64,000 nucleotides of DNA from Neobacillus mesonae (GTDB lineage Bacteria; Bacillota; Bacilli; Bacillales; Cytobacillaceae), in assembly GCF_023715155.1 (NCBI RefSeq), contig NZ_JAMBNQ010000004.1:62001-126000 (forward strand), read 5' to 3'. Shown here in pieces: positions 26,022 through 34,390 of this stretch (positions within the stretch are counted from its first letter, which is position 1; each line of letters begins with the position of its first letter). Both the position numbers and the translations under genes were made by a program. The notes under the pieces were generated by a model, which was not told the origin of the DNA, did not search any database, and was given only the letters and a program-made list of their open reading frames with translations.

Positions 26022-26414
26022 ATGGGGAGGAGTAGAAAAATACTTCTATCATTCATTATAATCATCATCATTGGATGCGGGTTCATGGTTACGAGCTTCA
26101 ATTCCCTCCTGTTTCAGGAAGGAAATCCATTTCCATTACTTGTTTCCGCCATAAAGCTTCATCTTACTGATTCAGAATATGTACAGTTTGCAAAATCAGA
26201 AAAGCGGGTTCGATTTTTATCCGTAAGCAAAGCGAAAAATCATTATAATATCGTGAAAAAGTGGATGAATTCCAGAGGATGGGATTATAAAGAACAAATG
26301 GGTTCCGGACTAATCTTTACTAAAAACGGCGAAGATGCTATTGTGGAGGTAAGACAATATTCGAGCAAATATTTTGTATGGGAAATTCAGAAATCCTATT
26401 TTGGGAATACATAA
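26022..26414 (+). CDS. Hypothetical membrane-anchored protein, 130 residues
   Basis: Not recognised. It has one N-terminal hydrophobic segment (ILLSFIIIIIIGCGFMVTSF) and a basic soluble domain outside. The domain holds KNHYNIVKKWMNSRGWDYKEQMGSGLIFTKNGEDAIVEVRQY, of which MNSRGWDYKEQMGSGLIF is the most conserved-looking stretch. The ATG at 26022 follows AAGGAGG. It has a terminator of its own and no functional neighbour. Confidence 0.7.
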   Translation: MGRSRKILLSFIIIIIIGCGFMVTSFNSLLFQEGNPFPLLVSAIKLHLTDSEYVQFAKSEKRVRFLSVSKAKNHYNIVKKWMNSRGWDYKEQMGSGLIFTKNGEDAIVEVRQYSSKYFVWEIQKSYFGNT

Positions 26415-26424
26415 GCGTGCAAAA

Positions 26425-26457
26425 AACAAAAACCCCTTAAAAAATAGGGGTTTTAAT
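26425..26457. terminator. Bidirectional terminator between the 26022 gene and the TetR gene
   Basis: AAAACCCCT (26429-26437) pairs with AGGGGTTTT (26446-26454), with A-rich and T-rich flanks, between two convergent genes. Confidence 0.85.
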
Positions 26458-27346
26458 CATTCATTTGGTCAAATGCCATTTCCATTAATTGTTCAAGCTG
26501 CGGAAGTTCTTTATCCACGATTGGATCTTCCAGGTCATTTAATGTTTGCAGCACACTTTCAATCAATATCTTACGGGGTTTTTTTGACTCTAATAATTCC
26601 TCTTCAATAAAGTCCAGCAAATCTATATATTTTGCACTCTCTTTATTTTGTTGAAAATGACTTTTAAGTATAAAGAGGATATGTGTTAATTTTTTGTGAA
26701 ACAGATGATTCTGTTTCTGGCATTCTGGCAGCCATTGGTCCAATGCCTCTGTCGGTACTAACTGCTCATCTGAATCTGCTGTTTCAGACACGATATGAAC
26801 CATACGGTTAACCGTATATCGTACTACTTGAATTATATTATTATTTGCTTCATTCGCCATTTGATAGAATTTAATATTCTCTCTAAGAATCCCCATAAAC
26901 ATAATAGCGCAATCCAAAAGATAACGTTTTTTTTCTTCTCCAAAAATATCCACAAACCGGTTATAAATCCAGCGTATATTTTGAATTTTTCCTTTTTCTA
27001 TATATTGCTTGAGATCAGGATCATTGGAAACAATTACTTCCTCAAATAAGGTAATTAACCTTTTTTTCCGGTTCATCATTAATTGTATTTCAATTTGTTT
27101 GACAAATGTTTCGATATCGGAAGGATCTTGTCCAATCAAAACTTCATCCCTTGTTTTTTTTAACTCAGCATAAGAAATTTTAAAAACAGCTAGTAATAAT
27201 TCGGTTTTAGAGGAAAAGTAATTATAAAATGTCCCTTTAGAAATACCACTGTAATCTAAAATATCCTGTATGGAAGTAGATTGAAAGCCTTTTTCAATAA
27301 ATAATCGGTGTGCCATTTTAACCACATGCCGTTTACGGTCATTCAT
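26453..27346 (-). CDS. TetR/AcrR-family transcriptional regulator
   Basis: A 297-residue regulator. The N-terminal TetR helix-turn-helix is clear: LFIEKGFQSTSIQDIL then SGISKGTFYNYFSSKTELL. The C-terminal ligand and dimer domain is longer than in typical 200-residue TetR proteins, with about 90 extra residues ending KELPQLEQLMEMAFDQMND. The gene is divergent from a DHA2 multidrug-type transporter, so repression of that transporter, relieved by a transported compound, is the likely role. A perfect 15-bp palindrome stands in the shared intergenic region. ATG at 27346 with TAGGTGAT upstream. Confidence 0.88.
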   Translation of the reverse strand: MNDRKRHVVKMAHRLFIEKGFQSTSIQDILDYSGISKGTFYNYFSSKTELLLAVFKISYAELKKTRDEVLIGQDPSDIETFVKQIEIQLMMNRKKRLITLFEEVIVSNDPDLKQYIEKGKIQNIRWIYNRFVDIFGEEKKRYLLDCAIMFMGILRENIKFYQMANEANNNIIQVVRYTVNRMVHIVSETADSDEQLVPTEALDQWLPECQKQNHLFHKKLTHILFILKSHFQQNKESAKYIDLLDFIEEELLESKKPRKILIESVLQTLNDLEDPIVDKELPQLEQLMEMAFDQMND

Positions 27347-27420
27347 AAAATCACCTAAATTTCATAATTATACTCATTGTATAAAAATATAGTACATTAT
27401 TTTTAATACTGTTACAAACC

Positions 27421-27468
27421 AATCTTTGTAAGATTTTTTTATTGCAAAAATTGAACTAGGAGTATAAT
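27421..27468 (+). promoter_or_regulatory. Candidate TetR operator and promoter of the MFS gene
   Basis: AATCTT-TGT-AAGATT (27421-27435) is a perfect palindrome directly upstream of a likely promoter with -10 TATAAT at 27463-27468 and a weak -35 (TATTGC, 27440-27445, 17-bp spacer). The position suits an operator for the divergent TetR protein, but the palindrome followed by T could also act as a weak hairpin. Confidence 0.4.
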
Positions 27469-27528
27469 ATAGGTAAGTATGAAAAAGGGGTATAAAAAAA
27501 TGAACATGTAGTTTAAGGGGGAAAAAGT

Positions 27529-29067
27529 ATGGAACATGCTCAAACACATCCGAACCGTCCGCCATATGGAATTATCGCGGTTCTCATGGTCGGGGCATTT
27601 ATTGCATTTTTAAATAATACATTATTAAATATTGCCCTTCCTTCTATTATGAAGGATTTAAATGTTGAGGCTTCAACAGTACAATGGCTTACCACTGGGT
27701 TTATGTTAGTAAACGGAATTTTAATTCCTACTACTGCCCACTTAATACAGAAATATACCGTGCGCCGGATCTTTTTATCGGCAATGTGTTTATTTGCAGT
27801 TGGAACGATTCTCGCAGGCACCGCCCATGTCTTCTCTATTTTATTAGCAGGCAGGATGCTCCAAGCCTCCGGGTCGGCAATCTTGATGCCGACATTAATG
27901 AACGTTATGCTTGTCAGCTTCCCGGTGGAAAAACGGGGAACTGCAATGGGTGTGTTCGGCTTAATATTAATGTCCGCACCGGCAATTGGCCCGACACTAT
28001 CAGGATGGATTGTAGAGCATTATGACTGGCGGATGCTGTTTCATTTCATCACGCCAATCGCCATTGTCGTTATTTTATTAGGCTTTTTCCTTATTAAAGA
28101 TAAAAAGGAAAAAGTGAATTTACGACTGGATTTTCTTTCTTTACTCTTATCCAGTATTGGATTTGGCGGTATCTTATATGGCTTCAGCTCAGCCGGAAAC
28201 AAAGGCTGGGACAGTCCACAGGTATATGGAACGATCATTATTGGTGCTATTTGTTTAACAATCTTTATTTTGAAGCAATTAAAACAAGAGCGGCCAATGT
28301 TAAATTTCAGTATTTATAAATACCCTATGTTTGCTCTATCATCAGCTATTACCATGGTTTTGAACATGGCATTGTTTTCCGGGATGCTGCTTCTTCCCAT
28401 TTACGTTCAGACCATTCGCGGAATCTCACCAATGGATGCTGGTTTAATGCTGCTCCCAGGAGCCGTATTAATGTCATTAATGTCGCCGATTACCGGTAAA
28501 TTATTTGATAAATTTGGAGGCCGGGTTTTAGCCATCATTGGTTTAACCATTACGACGATTACGACTTATATGTTCAGTAAACTGCAGCTAGATACCAGCT
28601 ATGCACATCTTATTACCATATATTCTATCCGTGCATTGGGCATATCAATGGTTATGATGCCGGTATCTACAAACGGTTTAAACCAGCTGCCAGCAAGATT
28701 CTATCCACATGGTACAGCCATGAACAATACTATGAACCAAGTGGCAGGTGCTATTGGTACAGCCTTATTGGTAACCGTAATGACCAACCATACTGCAACG
28801 CGGGCGAAGGAAATTGCCGCATCTGCAAAGGCATCGATGGGCAGTATGACCACACCACCGTCACCTGCAGCTCTTGCAGAAATGAAACAGAAGGTCATGC
28901 TGGAATCCATGTTAGATGGTATTAACTACTCATTCGTTATCGCAACTGGATTTGCAGCAATCGCGCTGATTCTTGCCTTCTTTATTAAACGGGCAAAACC
29001 AGCAGAGGATCCTGGTGAAGTGAGACCAGCTGGAAAAAAAGTAACGGCTAAATTAGCTGGAAATTAG
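27529..29067 (+). CDS. DHA2-family MFS multidrug-type efflux transporter (EmrB/QacA type)
   Basis: A 512-residue proton-coupled efflux pump with 14 predicted helices. Signatures: FLNNTLLNIALPSIMKDL with WLTTGFMLVNGILIPTT in the first helices, motif A-like region around KYTVRRIFLSAMCLF, motif C-like GLILMSAPAIGPTLSGWI in helix 5, and YYDWR-like EHYDWRMLF. It probably expels hydrophobic or cationic drugs or metabolites. Divergent TetR gene next to it is the likely local repressor. ATG at 27529 with AAGGGGG upstream. Confidence 0.9.
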   Translation: MEHAQTHPNRPPYGIIAVLMVGAFIAFLNNTLLNIALPSIMKDLNVEASTVQWLTTGFMLVNGILIPTTAHLIQKYTVRRIFLSAMCLFAVGTILAGTAHVFSILLAGRMLQASGSAILMPTLMNVMLVSFPVEKRGTAMGVFGLILMSAPAIGPTLSGWIVEHYDWRMLFHFITPIAIVVILLGFFLIKDKKEKVNLRLDFLSLLLSSIGFGGILYGFSSAGNKGWDSPQVYGTIIIGAICLTIFILKQLKQERPMLNFSIYKYPMFALSSAITMVLNMALFSGMLLLPIYVQTIRGISPMDAGLMLLPGAVLMSLMSPITGKLFDKFGGRVLAIIGLTITTITTYMFSKLQLDTSYAHLITIYSIRALGISMVMMPVSTNGLNQLPARFYPHGTAMNNTMNQVAGAIGTALLVTVMTNHTATRAKEIAASAKASMGSMTTPPSPAALAEMKQKVMLESMLDGINYSFVIATGFAAIALILAFFIKRAKPAEDPGEVRPAGKKVTAKLAGN

Positions 29068-29069
29068 TG

Positions 29070-29102
29070 TTAAGGTGACTTTTAACAGTCACCTTTTTTT
29101 TG
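29070..29102 (+). terminator. Terminator after the MFS gene
   Basis: AAGGTGACT (29072-29080) pairs with AGTCACCTT (29087-29095), followed by a T-run. Confidence 0.92.
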
Positions 29103-29158
29103 CCATCCTTTTGGGAAAATACTATATAATAAAAAGAAAGTAAAGGAGGCATTTGGGC

Positions 29159-29734
29159 TTGTTAAAAGAGAAGTTAACACAATACATAAAAGATCATCCT
29201 AAAGATGCAGAGTTTTTTAAGGAAGAAAAGGATTATATGATCAAGCATCAGTTAACAGAAAGGTTGCTATTGGAAAAAGAACCAGACTGCCGTTTTATGG
29301 ATGCATACATTGAACGCTGTGACAAACAAAGCGAAAACTTGATTAGAAATGAAACGTCCAGTTTCCTCTCCCAGCCATTGGTATATTTTTATAAACATAA
29401 AAATGAGTTTGTATATTTGGAGTCTAAATGGTGGGAATTTGTTCATGTTGATGCCGTTTCATTAGAACTAGATGATGTATTTGGAACATATGATGTTATG
29501 TTAGGACTCTATTTACAAAAGAAATATGAGGAAAAACTAAGGACTTTTTTAAAGGAAAATTTAACCGGGGAGAAGACAAATTACGATTTAATCTTTAATC
29601 AACAGGAAGGGGTATGGGATTTAAATTTCTCCTTAAATGCGGTGGACGGATTTGATGAAAACATGACAATCGGTGAAGCATTTCAATTAATTTACCGCTT
29701 TTTGTTCCAATTAATGGAGGGAATTGAAAAATAA
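29159..29734 (+). CDS. Hypothetical cytoplasmic protein, 191 residues
   Basis: No named family recognised. It is acidic and soluble, with MLKEKLTQYIKDHPKDAEFF at the start, LVYFYKHKNEFVYLESKWWEF in the middle, and a helical C-terminus (IGEAFQLIYRFLFQLMEG). The TTG at 29159 is chosen because GGAGG lies 9 bp upstream; a TTG at 29153 would be only 3 bp away. It precedes the cobalamin-binding-like gene by 24 bp with no terminator, so the two are probably co-transcribed. Confidence 0.72.
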   Translation: MLKEKLTQYIKDHPKDAEFFKEEKDYMIKHQLTERLLLEKEPDCRFMDAYIERCDKQSENLIRNETSSFLSQPLVYFYKHKNEFVYLESKWWEFVHVDAVSLELDDVFGTYDVMLGLYLQKKYEEKLRTFLKENLTGEKTNYDLIFNQQEGVWDLNFSLNAVDGFDENMTIGEAFQLIYRFLFQLMEGIEK

Positions 29735-29758
29735 AAAAAGAGTAGGGAGAGGTGCCGT

Positions 29759-30529
29759 TTGCGAGTTGTATCAATATGTCCGAGTAACACAGAATGTATG
29801 GAGTATTTAGGATTAACCCATTTATTAGCAGGGGTTGATGATTATTCAGATTGGCCTAATTCTGTTAAAAACTTGCCCAAGCTTGGACCAGACTTATCCA
29901 TCAATATGGATTTAGTGGAGCAATTACAGCCTGATATGGTGCTTGCATCCTTAAGTGTTCCGGGGATGGAGAAAAATGTTGCAGCACTTGAGGAACGGGG
30001 AATTCCACATATTGTTTTAAATCCGCAATCATTAAAAGAAATCGAACAGGATTTGGTTCGAACCGCGGAAGCATTGGGGGAAAAGGAAAAAGGACTAAAG
30101 GCTGCTGAACGTTTTCGTTCAAGGCTTGAAATGGTAAAAAAACGTTCTTTATCGGTGAAAGAAAAACCGTCCTTATATTGGGAATGGTGGCCAAAGCCGA
30201 TTTTTACTCCAGGAAAAATAAACTGGCTCACTGAAATATCCGAAGCAGCCGGCGCTGTAAATGTCTTTCAAGATGTTGAGTTAGCAAGTGTACAGACAGA
30301 CTGGGACGATGTGATTAATAGAAAACCAGATTATATTTGCCTTGCCTGGGTTGGGGTTAGAAAGGGAAAGGTTCAAAAAAGTGTTGTCACAAAACGGCCG
30401 GGATATGAAAGTCTGGGATATCCAAATGACCAAAAGATCCTGATTTTAGAGGAAGAACTATACTGCCGCCCATCCCCAAGGCTGCTTGACGGACTCGAGA
30501 AGCTTAGCCATATCCTTCATGACTCCTAA
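29759..30529 (+). CDS. BtuF-like/TroA-fold substrate-binding protein without signal peptide
   Basis: A 256-residue protein of the class III periplasmic-binding (BtuF/FhuD) fold: RVVSICPSNTECMEYLGL, LAGVDDYSDWP, LGPDLSINMDLVEQLQPDMVLA and LYWEWWPKPIFTPGKINWLTEI are typical of the group usually called cobalamin-binding protein. It starts directly with the fold and has no signal peptide or lipobox, so it should remain in the cytoplasm, which does not fit ABC uptake; a salvage or corrinoid-handling role is possible. TTG start at 29759 with GGGAGAGGTG upstream. No transporter genes are adjacent. Confidence 0.78.
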   Translation: MRVVSICPSNTECMEYLGLTHLLAGVDDYSDWPNSVKNLPKLGPDLSINMDLVEQLQPDMVLASLSVPGMEKNVAALEERGIPHIVLNPQSLKEIEQDLVRTAEALGEKEKGLKAAERFRSRLEMVKKRSLSVKEKPSLYWEWWPKPIFTPGKINWLTEISEAAGAVNVFQDVELASVQTDWDDVINRKPDYICLAWVGVRKGKVQKSVVTKRPGYESLGYPNDQKILILEEELYCRPSPRLLDGLEKLSHILHDS

Positions 30530-30578
30530 ATGTAAGGCGGTATTTCTTCTATCCGTTTTTAATTTTCCAAAAACTATA

Positions 30579-30607
30579 TTGACATACCCTCTGTTTCTGA
30601 GGATAAT
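30579..30607 (+). promoter_or_regulatory. SigmaA promoter of the proBA operon
   Basis: TTGACA (30579-30584), 17-bp spacer, GATAAT (30602-30607). Transcription would start just before the T-box leader. Confidence 0.8.
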
Positions 30608-30647
30608 AAAAGAAAAAAATTCGAATGGTATGGGACTAGTAAATCAA

Positions 30648-30858
30648 GAGAACGTGGCAGAGAGTGAAACCCTGGGGCTGAAAGGTTTCTCACGGAAAGC
30701 TGATTGAACCTGCCCTGTTAAACTGCTTATGAAAACATAAGCCGGCATGAAACCCACGTTACGGGATTGAGAGGGTGCCTGCATTTGGGCATCAAAAAAG
30801 GTGGTACCGCGGAAACGACTTTTCCGTCCTTTATATAGGACAGGAAAGTCGTTTTTTA
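30648..30858 (+). promoter_or_regulatory. T-box leader, proline-responsive, with terminator
   Basis: T-box riboswitch in the leader of proBA. Stem I is closed by AACGTGG (30651-30657) with CCACGTT (30754-30760). The T-box core AAGGTGGTACCGCGG spans about 30798-30812. The terminator AACGACTTTTCCGTCCT pairs with AGGACAGGAAAGTCGTT and ends in T6 (to 30857). A likely specifier codon is CCT (30709-30711), a proline codon, in the stem I internal loop. Uncharged tRNA-Pro would stabilise the antiterminator and switch on proBA when proline is scarce. Confidence 0.92.
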
Positions 30859-30884
30859 TTTTTTTAAAGAAGGTTTGATGATGT

Positions 30885-31997
30885 ATGAAAAAACAAATGG
30901 TGGTAGTGAAAATTGGAAGCAGTTCGCTGACAAATTCCTGTGGAACGATTTGTGAGGAGAAAATCAGGGAACATGTCGAAGCCCTTTCTTTTTTAAAACA
31001 GCAGGGCCATGATGTTATCCTCATTTCATCCGGTGCAGTGGCGGCTGGATTTCATGCCTTAGGATATCCGACAAGACCGCAGACAGTTGCTGGAAAGCAG
31101 GCAGCTGCAGCAGTCGGCCAAGGATTATTAATGCAGCATTATAATGAGCATTTTCAACAATTTGACATTGTGCCAGCTCAAATTTTATTAACCCGCGAAG
31201 ATTTTTATAGCCAGGCTAGATTTCAAAACTTGTATTCTACCATAACAGAACTGCTTCATCGAGGGATGCTTCCAATCATCAATGAAAATGATTCTGTCTC
31301 CATTGATGAACTGACGTTCGGTGATAATGACATGCTCTCAGCATTGGTCAGCGGGTTTTTGCATGCGAATGCATTGATTATTTTAACTGATGTGAACGGA
31401 CTTTATGATGGAAACCCAAAGGTGTCAAAAGAGGCGAAAAAATATCATTATATTGCGGAAGTAACAGACCAGCTTCTTGGTTTTGCAGATGAAAATGGAT
31501 CTTCCCTCGGAACAGGAGGAATGAAATCAAAACTATTGGCCGCCAAAAAAGCCCTATCTCTTGGTGTAAGCGTGTTTGTTGGAACTGGAACAGGAAAGGA
31601 CAAACTGGTTGATATTTTGGCCGGAAAAGGAGACGGAACTTATATTGGCGGACCATTCCATTCTCAAATGCAGATGCGGAAGCAGTGGATTGCTTTTCAT
31701 TCACATGTGGACGGAATCATTGAAGTGGATGAGGGGGCCGAACAGGCAATACTGCAAAAAGGGAAAAGCCTGCTTCCTGTTGGAGTAACGAATGTTTATG
31801 GTGAGTTTAATGCCATGGATGTGGTAGAGGTCCGCAACCAAAAAGGGAAAATTATCGGTAAAGGACAGATTTATTTTTCCTCAAAGGATTTGATAAAAGT
31901 GAAAGGACTGCCAAGTGCTGAAACCAAATATTATTCATTTAATAAAAAAGCAGAGGTCATTCATCGTGATAATTGGGTGAGCCTGCGGGAGGGGTAG
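30885..31997 (+). CDS. proB: Glutamate 5-kinase
   Basis: First enzyme of proline synthesis: ATP-dependent phosphorylation of glutamate to gamma-glutamyl phosphate. The 370-residue protein has the amino-acid kinase domain ([78 protein letters not shown]) and a C-terminal PUA domain (about 275-360, [20 protein letters not shown]), the usual full-length architecture with feedback inhibition by proline. It is transcribed from the T-box leader and precedes proA by 4 bp. Confidence 0.97.
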   Translation: MKKQMVVVKIGSSSLTNSCGTICEEKIREHVEALSFLKQQGHDVILISSGAVAAGFHALGYPTRPQTVAGKQAAAAVGQGLLMQHYNEHFQQFDIVPAQILLTREDFYSQARFQNLYSTITELLHRGMLPIINENDSVSIDELTFGDNDMLSALVSGFLHANALIILTDVNGLYDGNPKVSKEAKKYHYIAEVTDQLLGFADENGSSLGTGGMKSKLLAAKKALSLGVSVFVGTGTGKDKLVDILAGKGDGTYIGGPFHSQMQMRKQWIAFHSHVDGIIEVDEGAEQAILQKGKSLLPVGVTNVYGEFNAMDVVEVRNQKGKIIGKGQIYFSSKDLIKVKGLPSAETKYYSFNKKAEVIHRDNWVSLREG

Positions 31998-32001
31998 AGA
32001 G

Positions 32002-33243
32002 ATGAGTGAGTTAATCGAAAAAGCGGGGAAATTAAAAAAAGCTTCAAAAAAATTAGGGATGCTTTCAGCTTGGGAAAAAAATGCTGCCTTGGCCTACATG
32101 GCTAACAAGATTGCTAATGATAAAGAATTTATATTACATGAAAATGAAAAGGATATTCAAAACGGAAAGGAAAAGGGTTTATCCGCATCACTTTTGGACA
32201 GGCTGCTTTTGACTGGGGAAAGAATAAATCAAATCGTAGATGGTATCAATCAAGTAATAAGTTTAGATGATCCAATCGGCGAAGTCATTGATGCATGGGA
32301 GCGTCCAAATGGATTACATATTCAGAACATTCGTGTACCACTTGGTGTGATTGGGATGGTATATGAGGCCCGTCCAAATGTGACAGTGGATGCTGCAACC
32401 CTTTGCTTAAAAGCAGGAAATGCTGTTCTTTTAAGAGGAAGTACTTCTGCTCTTCATTCTAATAAGGCGCTTGTTCAAGTCATGCGCAGGGCACTGGCAG
32501 AAACCGCGATTCCAGAGGATGCCATCCAGCTTTTGGAAGATACCTCTAGAGAAACAGCTTCCGAAATGTTCAGGCTGAATCAATATTTAGATGTTCTGAT
32601 TCCACGAGGCGGTGCCGGGTTAATTCAATCGGTGGTTCAAAACGCAACAGTGCCGGTGTTGGAAACAGGAGTCGGCAACTGTCATATTTTTATTGACCAA
32701 TCCGCCGAGGAAAAAATGGCCATTGAGATTGCAGTGAACGCCAAACTGCAGCGCCCATCAGTATGTAATGCAATTGAAACGGTTCTTATTCATAAGGATT
32801 GGCCGCATATCAGCATGCTGTTGGAAACTTTGCGCGATAAAGGGGTAGAGCTCCGCGGGGAGACGACATTATCATCTAAATTTACCTTTGTTCATGAAGC
32901 ATCTGAAGAAGACTGGTCTTCTGAATTTCTAGCACCCATTTTGGCGGTGAAACTTGTCGGGGATGTTCATGAGGCAATTGACCACATTGACCGGTATGGA
33001 ACCAAACATTCCGAGGCCATTATTAGTGAAAGTGAAGATCATGTCCAATTATTTTTCCAATCGGTTGATGCAGCGGTATTGTATCATAATGCTTCAACAC
33101 GTTTTACCGATGGTGAGCAGTTTGGCTATGGGGCAGAAATCGGCATCAGCACACAAAAACTTCATGCCCGCGGACCAATGGGACTGAAAGCCATCACCAC
33201 AACGAAAGCTATTGTTCAAGGAAATGGTCAAATTCGCGGATAA
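32002..33243 (+). CDS. proA: Gamma-glutamyl phosphate reductase
   Basis: Second enzyme of proline synthesis: NADPH-dependent reduction of gamma-glutamyl phosphate to glutamate-5-semialdehyde, which cyclises to pyrroline-5-carboxylate. The 413-residue aldehyde-dehydrogenase-fold protein shows [34 protein letters not shown], the catalytic-cysteine region [15 protein letters not shown], and the C-terminal [23 protein letters not shown] at 32002 with GGAGGGG upstream. Part of the proBA operon; proC is elsewhere. Confidence 0.97.
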   Translation: MSELIEKAGKLKKASKKLGMLSAWEKNAALAYMANKIANDKEFILHENEKDIQNGKEKGLSASLLDRLLLTGERINQIVDGINQVISLDDPIGEVIDAWERPNGLHIQNIRVPLGVIGMVYEARPNVTVDAATLCLKAGNAVLLRGSTSALHSNKALVQVMRRALAETAIPEDAIQLLEDTSRETASEMFRLNQYLDVLIPRGGAGLIQSVVQNATVPVLETGVGNCHIFIDQSAEEKMAIEIAVNAKLQRPSVCNAIETVLIHKDWPHISMLLETLRDKGVELRGETTLSSKFTFVHEASEEDWSSEFLAPILAVKLVGDVHEAIDHIDRYGTKHSEAIISESEDHVQLFFQSVDAAVLYHNASTRFTDGEQFGYGAEIGISTQKLHARGPMGLKAITTTKAIVQGNGQIRG

Positions 33244-33272
33244 GACTCCTTCTATTGAGGGAGTTTTTTTTA
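33243..33272 (+). terminator. Terminator after proA
   Basis: GACTCC pairs with GGGAGT around a short loop, followed by eight T. Confidence 0.85.
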
Positions 33273-33372
33273 TTTTCTTCCAAAGTACATCCTCAAAAAC
33301 TGGCACAACTAGCCTTACGGTCTATGCTCCAGCTGCCAAATTTAAAAGTATTAAAAATATCCTCCTAAAGGG

Positions 33373-33432
33373 TGGCAACTTTTCCAGGAATGACATATAA
33401 TTAACAAAAAAGTTGCACAAAGGAAACTTTTT
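33373..33432 (+). promoter_or_regulatory. Promoter region of the feo operon with repeated half-sites
   Basis: A TATAAT at 33396-33401 suggests the -10; the -35 (TGGCAA, 33373) is weak. Three related half-sites surround it: GCAACTTTT (33375-33383), its inverse AAAAGTTGC (33408-33416), and GAAACTTTTT (33423-33432). The outer pair spans the promoter and the inner pair can form an RNA hairpin next to the ribosome binding site. No standard Fur box is seen. The regulator is unknown. Confidence 0.4.
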
Positions 33433-33450
33433 AGGGAGGTGGAAAGATAA

Positions 33451-33705
33451 ATGACTAGAACTAAAATAATAAAACTGGTGGATGGGGAAAAAGGAGACAT
33501 TATAAAAATAACTGCTTTACTTTTGGATGGGGTAATGAGAAGAAGATTGCTAGATTTAGGATTTGTGAATGGAGCATTTGTCGAGGTTGCCCAAAAAAGT
33601 CCATTAGGTGACCCAATTGCCTTTCGTGTCAGCCGAACCACCATTGCTTTAAGGAAAGAAGAAAGTGGAAAAATTGAAGGGGAGCTGATCATAAATGGGG
33701 AATGA
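33451..33705 (+). CDS. feoA: Ferrous iron transport protein A
   Basis: An 84-residue FeoA-domain protein with an SH3-like fold (GDIIKITALLLDGVMRRRLLDLGFVNG then SPLGDPIAFRVSRTTIALRKEE). FeoA is a small cytoplasmic partner of the FeoB iron(II) transporter. ATG at 33451 with GGGAGG upstream. The 3' end overlaps the FeoB GTPase gene by 11 bp, so the two are translationally coupled. Confidence 0.93.
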   Translation: MTRTKIIKLVDGEKGDIIKITALLLDGVMRRRLLDLGFVNGAFVEVAQKSPLGDPIAFRVSRTTIALRKEESGKIEGELIINGE

Positions 33706-34390
33706 GTACTACCGGATTGCCTTAGTTGGGAACCCCAATACAGGGAAAAGCACTTTATTTAATGCGTTAACTGGTTTAAGACAGCATACCGGAAATTGGG
33801 CTGGAAAGACGGTTTCGCTTGCACAAGGGAGTGTTGATTTTAAAAACAAAACCTTTCAATTGATTGACCTGCCTGGAACCTATTCCCTTTTTTCAAACTC
33901 TAAGGATGAAGAAGTTGCTCGGAATTATATTGCGTTTGAAAAGCCGGATGTAACACTTGTGGTTCTTGATGCCACTTCACTGGAGAGGAACTTTAACCTG
34001 GCCTTACAAGTGATGGAGATGACCACGAATGTTATTATCTGTATAAACCTCATCGATATCGCCGAAAAGCAAGGAATTGAAATTCATGAAAAACGCCTGA
34101 TGAACCTGATGGGTGTTCCCGTATTAAAAATTTCTGCGAGAAATAAACTTGGCTTCCCGATGCTCCTTGATACAATTGATAGAATTGTGAATGGAGATAT
34201 TAAATGCCAGTCTTTTCAACTTAAATATCCAGAAGAAATCGAGAAAAAAATCCTCAAAATCGAACAACAAATACACGAAATAATCGGGGACACAGTATCT
34301 GCCAGATGGGTAGCACTTCGAATCTTGGATGGGGATGAATCATTAATAAATGAAATTACCAAACAGTTTAAATTAAGGGGGGATTACTGA
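33695..34390 (+). CDS. feoB: FeoB N-terminal GTPase, separate gene
   Basis: A 231-residue protein covering only the soluble G domain and part of the helical GDI-like domain of FeoB. G1 is GNPNTGKSTLFN, the switch region has RQHTGNWAGKTV, G3 is DLPGTYSL, and G4 appears as INLIDIA rather than the usual NKxD-type sequence (NxxD kept), followed by G5 ISARNKLG. It ends TGA directly before the ATG of the membrane part. The break is clean: the second gene has its own ribosome binding site (AAGGGGGG). This looks like a natural split of FeoB, not a sequencing frameshift, because both pieces have complete domain borders. Confidence 0.9.
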   Translation: MGNEYYRIALVGNPNTGKSTLFNALTGLRQHTGNWAGKTVSLAQGSVDFKNKTFQLIDLPGTYSLFSNSKDEEVARNYIAFEKPDVTLVVLDATSLERNFNLALQVMEMTTNVIICINLIDIAEKQGIEIHEKRLMNLMGVPVLKISARNKLGFPMLLDTIDRIVNGDIKCQSFQLKYPEEIEKKILKIEQQIHEIIGDTVSARWVALRILDGDESLINEITKQFKLRGDY

